Shown in pieces: positions 8,077 through 11,204 of a stretch of DNA of 11,204 bases. Origin of the DNA: Conidiobolus incongruus B7586 (Eukaryota; Entomophthoromycota; Entomophthoromycetes; Entomophthorales; Conidiobolaceae); the NCBI GenBank assembly GCA_000697335.1, contig JNEM01010561.1:1-11204 (forward strand), in the 5' to 3' direction. Both the position numbers and the translations under genes were made by a program. The notes under the pieces are model-generated. The model did not search any database and had not been told where the DNA came from. It was given only the letters and a program-made list of their open reading frames with translations. Every line of letters starts with the position of its first letter. Positions within the stretch are counted from its first letter, which is position 1.

Positions 8077-9870
8077 TAAATAAACAATAGGAATATTCTA
8101 AATGGTTCTAAGTTTTTTTATTAATATTTTATAAAAACTGCAGATTTAATCTTTAAAATATTTCTAACCAATAATTTTGGTTTTAAACTAATTTATTTAA
8201 AATTATATTAATTTAATAAATTATTTCTAAATAATATTTAAAATTTATATTTCTCAAACCTTGTCAAAAAATTAAATTCTAATAATAATTAATATCAAAA
8301 CCTTGAATTTAAATGGATAACTGAAAATAAATACTATTTATCCAGCTAGCTTAATTGTTAATATTTGTAAAATTAAATAATTTTTTAAAGAAATTATATT
8401 TTTAAATTAATTATTAGTTTTAAATGTGAAAAATTATAAATTTTTAATTTATGATTTTTCAACGTATTATTAATTTTGAAAAGTAATTTATATATACAAT
8501 ATATCAGAAAACTTAATATCAGGCTATATATATATTATTGATAATTATTATTTTATCAACATATTTTTAATTAATAATTCAAGGTTATATTTTATTATAT
8601 TCAAATTAAATAATACTTATCAAAAGTTTTTAATTTTATTAAAACATAGCTATAGATCTTTTAAAACTATTAAAGAATTATAAATAATTTAAGAAATACT
8701 ATTTAATTTAAAGTTATTATTTATAACTAAATTTGTTCTTTTAAAGTTAAAAAAGATATTATATAAGATTTTTTTAAATTTAAAAAATCAATTTATATTT
8801 TCATTTTTTATTTATTAATTAAATAAACCTATTATATCTACTATATTAACTAGATTATAACATGTATAATTATCATTATTTTAGGCAGTTAAAAAATATA
8901 CTTGTAAAAAAAATTTCTATAAATAAATTAAACTAGTTAATATAATATTAAATTTCAGTTTTAAATATAGAACTGTTTTTTGGGTATTTGAAACTTGCCG
9001 AAAATATGGTAAAAAGTTATTAAAATAAAAAAACATATTTATTTTATATGATTTTTTAATTTTTTTGAATTTTATATTGGTAATTTTATTTTATTTTGAT
9101 TATAAAACCTTGCTATTATTTAATTTTCATAATATTATTATTATATTAGACTTTTGTAAAATTCCTTAGTTTTAAATATTATAATATTTAATTAATAGGA
9201 ATCATTTCATTCAATTTGAAGTTTTTTAATATATTTTATTATAATAAAATACCAGTTGAAATATAATAGTAAAATTGAAAATGAATAAAAATCCATCAAT
9301 TTTATAAAAAATATCTGTAAATTCTTAAATAAATATTTAACTATGCCATATATTTTTATTTCAAAATTTCGGTAGTATAAATATAATAACAGTTGTAATA
9401 AGTAAGCTAGAAATAATTCAACTTTGCCCAATATGATTATTATAATTTTAAATATTGATATTCAATGATATTTACTATTAAAGACAAATTTATATAATAT
9501 GAATTATATATATAATCCTGTTAATTTATAAAAGAATATATATTATCTTTTAAATCATAATTTTTTATCATTATAATATATTAATATTTTCAATATAATA
9601 ATTATATAATCTTTATAATATATATATCTATATTAAAATATAAATGAAATCAATTACCATTAATTAAATCCTATAATATTCATAAATTCCATAACTTGCT
9701 ATATATAATGCAAATTTTCCAATAATTTCTTTATATTATAATTATATATATACACTAGCCCATAAAAATAAGTCATAAAATCAAAATTACTTAAATATTT
9801 ACCTATATATTAAATAATTCTTAATTAAATAAATTTAAATTAAAATATATAATTTACCTATATTAATTAA
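8077..9870. other. Long AT-rich region with no assignable gene
   Basis: Nearly pure A+T. The minus-strand frame at 9207-9431 is composed of Ile, Leu, Phe, Tyr and Lys and has no motif; such frames are expected by chance here. An 11-bp inverted pair, AACCTTGAATT (8299-8309) and AATTCAAGGTT (8576-8586), is the only structure seen, and the CCTTG word recurs near 8258 and 9109. The 5' part of the Sec14-like gene would be expected just above 8076, but no readable remnant of it is found. Confidence 0.5.
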
Positions 9871-9914
9871 TTATAACTAACTATATTTGATTATATTTCA
9901 TTAGTTATTGGTTA

Positions 9915-9965
9915 ATATATTAAAACTTAAAATTTAACCAAGGTGAGTTATAAATTTGTAGGTTT
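9915..9965 (+). repeat. Left terminal inverted repeat of the Tc1-like element
   Basis: It matches the reverse complement of 11110-11160 at 44 of 51 positions. The first 12 and last 22 bases are exact; the differences lie between. Outward similarity of about 70% continues to 9871, which pairs with the last base of the window, so the full repeat may be 95 bp or longer. Confidence 0.8.
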
Positions 9966-10074
9966 ATAAGTTAAAAGGGTATAAATAACAAAATTTATAT
10001 ATATCTTCTTTTTCTTTTATTATTTTATATATATTATAAAATTTTTAAGTTAATATTTTAAAATTAATATTATA

Positions 10075-11092
10075 ATGTTTAAATCTCTCTCTAAAAAAGT
10101 TCACTTACATATTAATCAACTTTATAACAAAAATAAATTAACTTATAAGATTACTAGAATTACTAATGTTAGTTAATTTATTATAGCTAGGGTTATTAAG
10201 AACAATATTAAAAAAACACCTAAACTAAAACTTAAGTGTGTTAAAATTATAAATAAACATGATAAAAAGTATATTTATAGATTAGTTAATATAAGTAAAT
10301 ATAATACTACTATAGAAATATAACAAGAATTATAAAACTATACAAGAATATTAATTAGTACTAATATTATTATATAAGTTTTATATTAGAATAGATACTA
10401 CTTACATCTTAAGAAAAAACACTCTTAATTAAAAAAATCTTATTATAAAGCTAAGTGGGAGTTTAAATATCAATACTAAAGTTGAATTAAAACTAACTAG
10501 AGTAAAGTTATTTAATCTAATAAAATAAAGATATATTTTAATAAATTTAATAAGAAAGCTAAATGTTTTAAAAAAGATAAAGAATTACTTTATAACCATT
10601 ATGTTATTATAACCTAAAAATATAATAATAGGTTAATTATAATTTAAAGATATATGTTATCTTTAGGTGTAAAGTATCTTTATTAAGTTAATAAGGGAAT
10701 TAATATTAAAATATACTAAAGTATTCTAAATAATAAACTAAAAAAAATTATTGAGTGGTATAAAATAAAAAAATCAAATATTATTTTCTAACAAGATAAT
10801 ATACTTTGTTATACTACAAATTTTATTATTAAATAGCTTAAAAATAACAAAATAACTATTATGAAATAATCTCTTCAATTTTTTAATCTTAACCTAATTA
10901 AATATCTTTAGGATTAACTAAAAAAAATCAATTAAAGTTTTCCCCCTAATAAAAAATTTAGATTAACTTTAAAAGTATATTTAAGAAGCTTAAAATAATA
11001 TTAGTTTTGCTTAATATAAGAAGCTAGTTGATTCTATACCTTATAAACTTAAAGAAGTTAGAAAAGCAAAAGGTAGATATATTAGATATTAA
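10075..11092 (+). pseudogene. Tc1-like transposase relic (DD34E)
   Basis: The frame from the ATG at 10075 can be followed for nearly 340 codons, the normal length of a Tc1 transposase, which cuts and rejoins DNA at TA sites. Familiar blocks are readable: SKVI before the first catalytic residue, KKAKCFKKD, the QDN block with the second Asp at 10795-10797, LNLIKYL for LNPIEYLW, and a C-terminal PYKLKEVRKAKG. The second Asp and third catalytic position are separated by 34 residues. About 20 in-frame stops are present. TAG at 10498 and TAA at 10513 stand for the two Trp of DWSKVIWSDE, and TAA at 10789 stands for the first Gln of QQDN. The first catalytic Asp is AAT (10519-10521) and the Glu is AAA (10900-10902). 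A one-base frame change lies between 10947 and 11021. Almost all differences are C-to-T or G-to-A. It cannot make a functional enzyme. Confidence 0.85.
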
Positions 11093-11109
11093 TTTTTCTA
11101 TCAATACTA

Positions 11110-11160
11110 AAACCTACAAATTTATAACTCATCTTAAGTATACTTTTAGTTTTAATATAT
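11110..11160 (-). repeat. Right terminal inverted repeat of the Tc1-like element
   Basis: Reverse-complement partner of 9915-9965; it begins with AAACCTACAAATTTATAAC just after the transposase end. Similarity to the left side continues to base 11204, where the window stops, so the outer end of the element is probably cut off. Confidence 0.8.
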
Positions 11161-11204
11161 CAATTAATAATTAATTAAATTTAATTTTATATATTATATT
11201 ATAA

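Larger units (their letters stand above)
9915..11160 (+). mobile_element. Dead Tc1/mariner-family DNA transposon
   Basis: The element has inverted terminal repeats and one transposase frame between them, about 1.25 kb in all, the usual size of Tc1 elements. The repeats match best over 51 bp (9915-9965 with 11110-11160), including an exact 22-bp inner core containing GAGTTATAAATTTGTAG. Similarity continues weakly outward to the window edge, so the true ends are uncertain. The element should insert at TA, but the flanks are so TA-rich that the duplicated TA cannot be picked. DD34E spacing of the transposase places it in the Tc1 branch rather than mariner (DD34D). It is non-autonomous today because the transposase is broken throughout. 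Confidence 0.85.

Noticed and set aside
8299-8586. MITE with 11-bp inverted ends
   Set aside because: The match does not extend past 11 bp, no target duplication is visible, and such short dyads are expected in this composition.
9207-9431. Minus-strand 74-codon hydrophobic frame
   Set aside because: No motif, no composition change and no upstream signals; AT-rich DNA readily gives such Ile/Leu/Phe/Tyr/Lys frames.
10075-11092. Alternative genetic code with stop codons read as Gln or Trp
   Set aside because: The receptor gene is clean under the standard code. In the transposase relic TAA stands for both Trp and Gln, and catalytic acids are lost too, which decay explains and a code change does not.

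Overview
The window is extremely A+T-rich nuclear DNA, roughly four fifths A+T by eye, with one clear intact gene, several broken coding remnants and long stretches of low-complexity AT sequence. The intact gene (2794-3711, +) is a single-exon 305-residue family A (rhodopsin-like) G-protein-coupled receptor. That receptor type, a Tc1-like transposon with DD34E spacing, fungal-sized introns of about 60 nt and the base composition together suggest an early-diverging fungus, most likely Entomophthoromycotina of the Conidiobolus type. That assignment is inference, not proof.

Layout. 1-527 is AT-rich and gene-free, with a perfect 20-bp-arm hairpin at 375-417. 528-885 (-) is a possible decayed coding remnant, perhaps of a fungal transcription factor. 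886-2717 holds nothing I can assign with confidence, apart from a TA microsatellite. A TATA box at 2718-2725 serves the receptor gene. 3989-4251 is a G-rich island flanked by a 14-bp direct repeat. 5728-5916 (-) is another possible broken coding stretch. 6352-6762 (-) can be read as a small three-exon gene or as the 3' end of a decayed one. 7025-8076 (-) is a broken gene with a recognisable CRAL-TRIO (Sec14-like) domain followed by an Asn-rich linker. 8077-9870 is AT-rich and gene-free. 9915-11160 is a dead Tc1/mariner element whose long inverted repeats may continue outward to the right edge of the window.

Common theme. In the Tc1 relic, the transposase frame is carried almost end to end, but Trp and Gln codons are stops and two of the three catalytic acids are Asn and Lys. 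All of these fit C:G to T:A changes. The same signature, with stops where Gln or Arg codons would fit, recurs in the Sec14-like relic and, less securely, in the smaller remnants. The window therefore looks like an AT-driven gene graveyard around one functional receptor. Whether the cause is a RIP-like process, methyl-C deamination or plain AT mutation bias cannot be settled from this sequence alone. I see no operon-like or co-operating gene set here.
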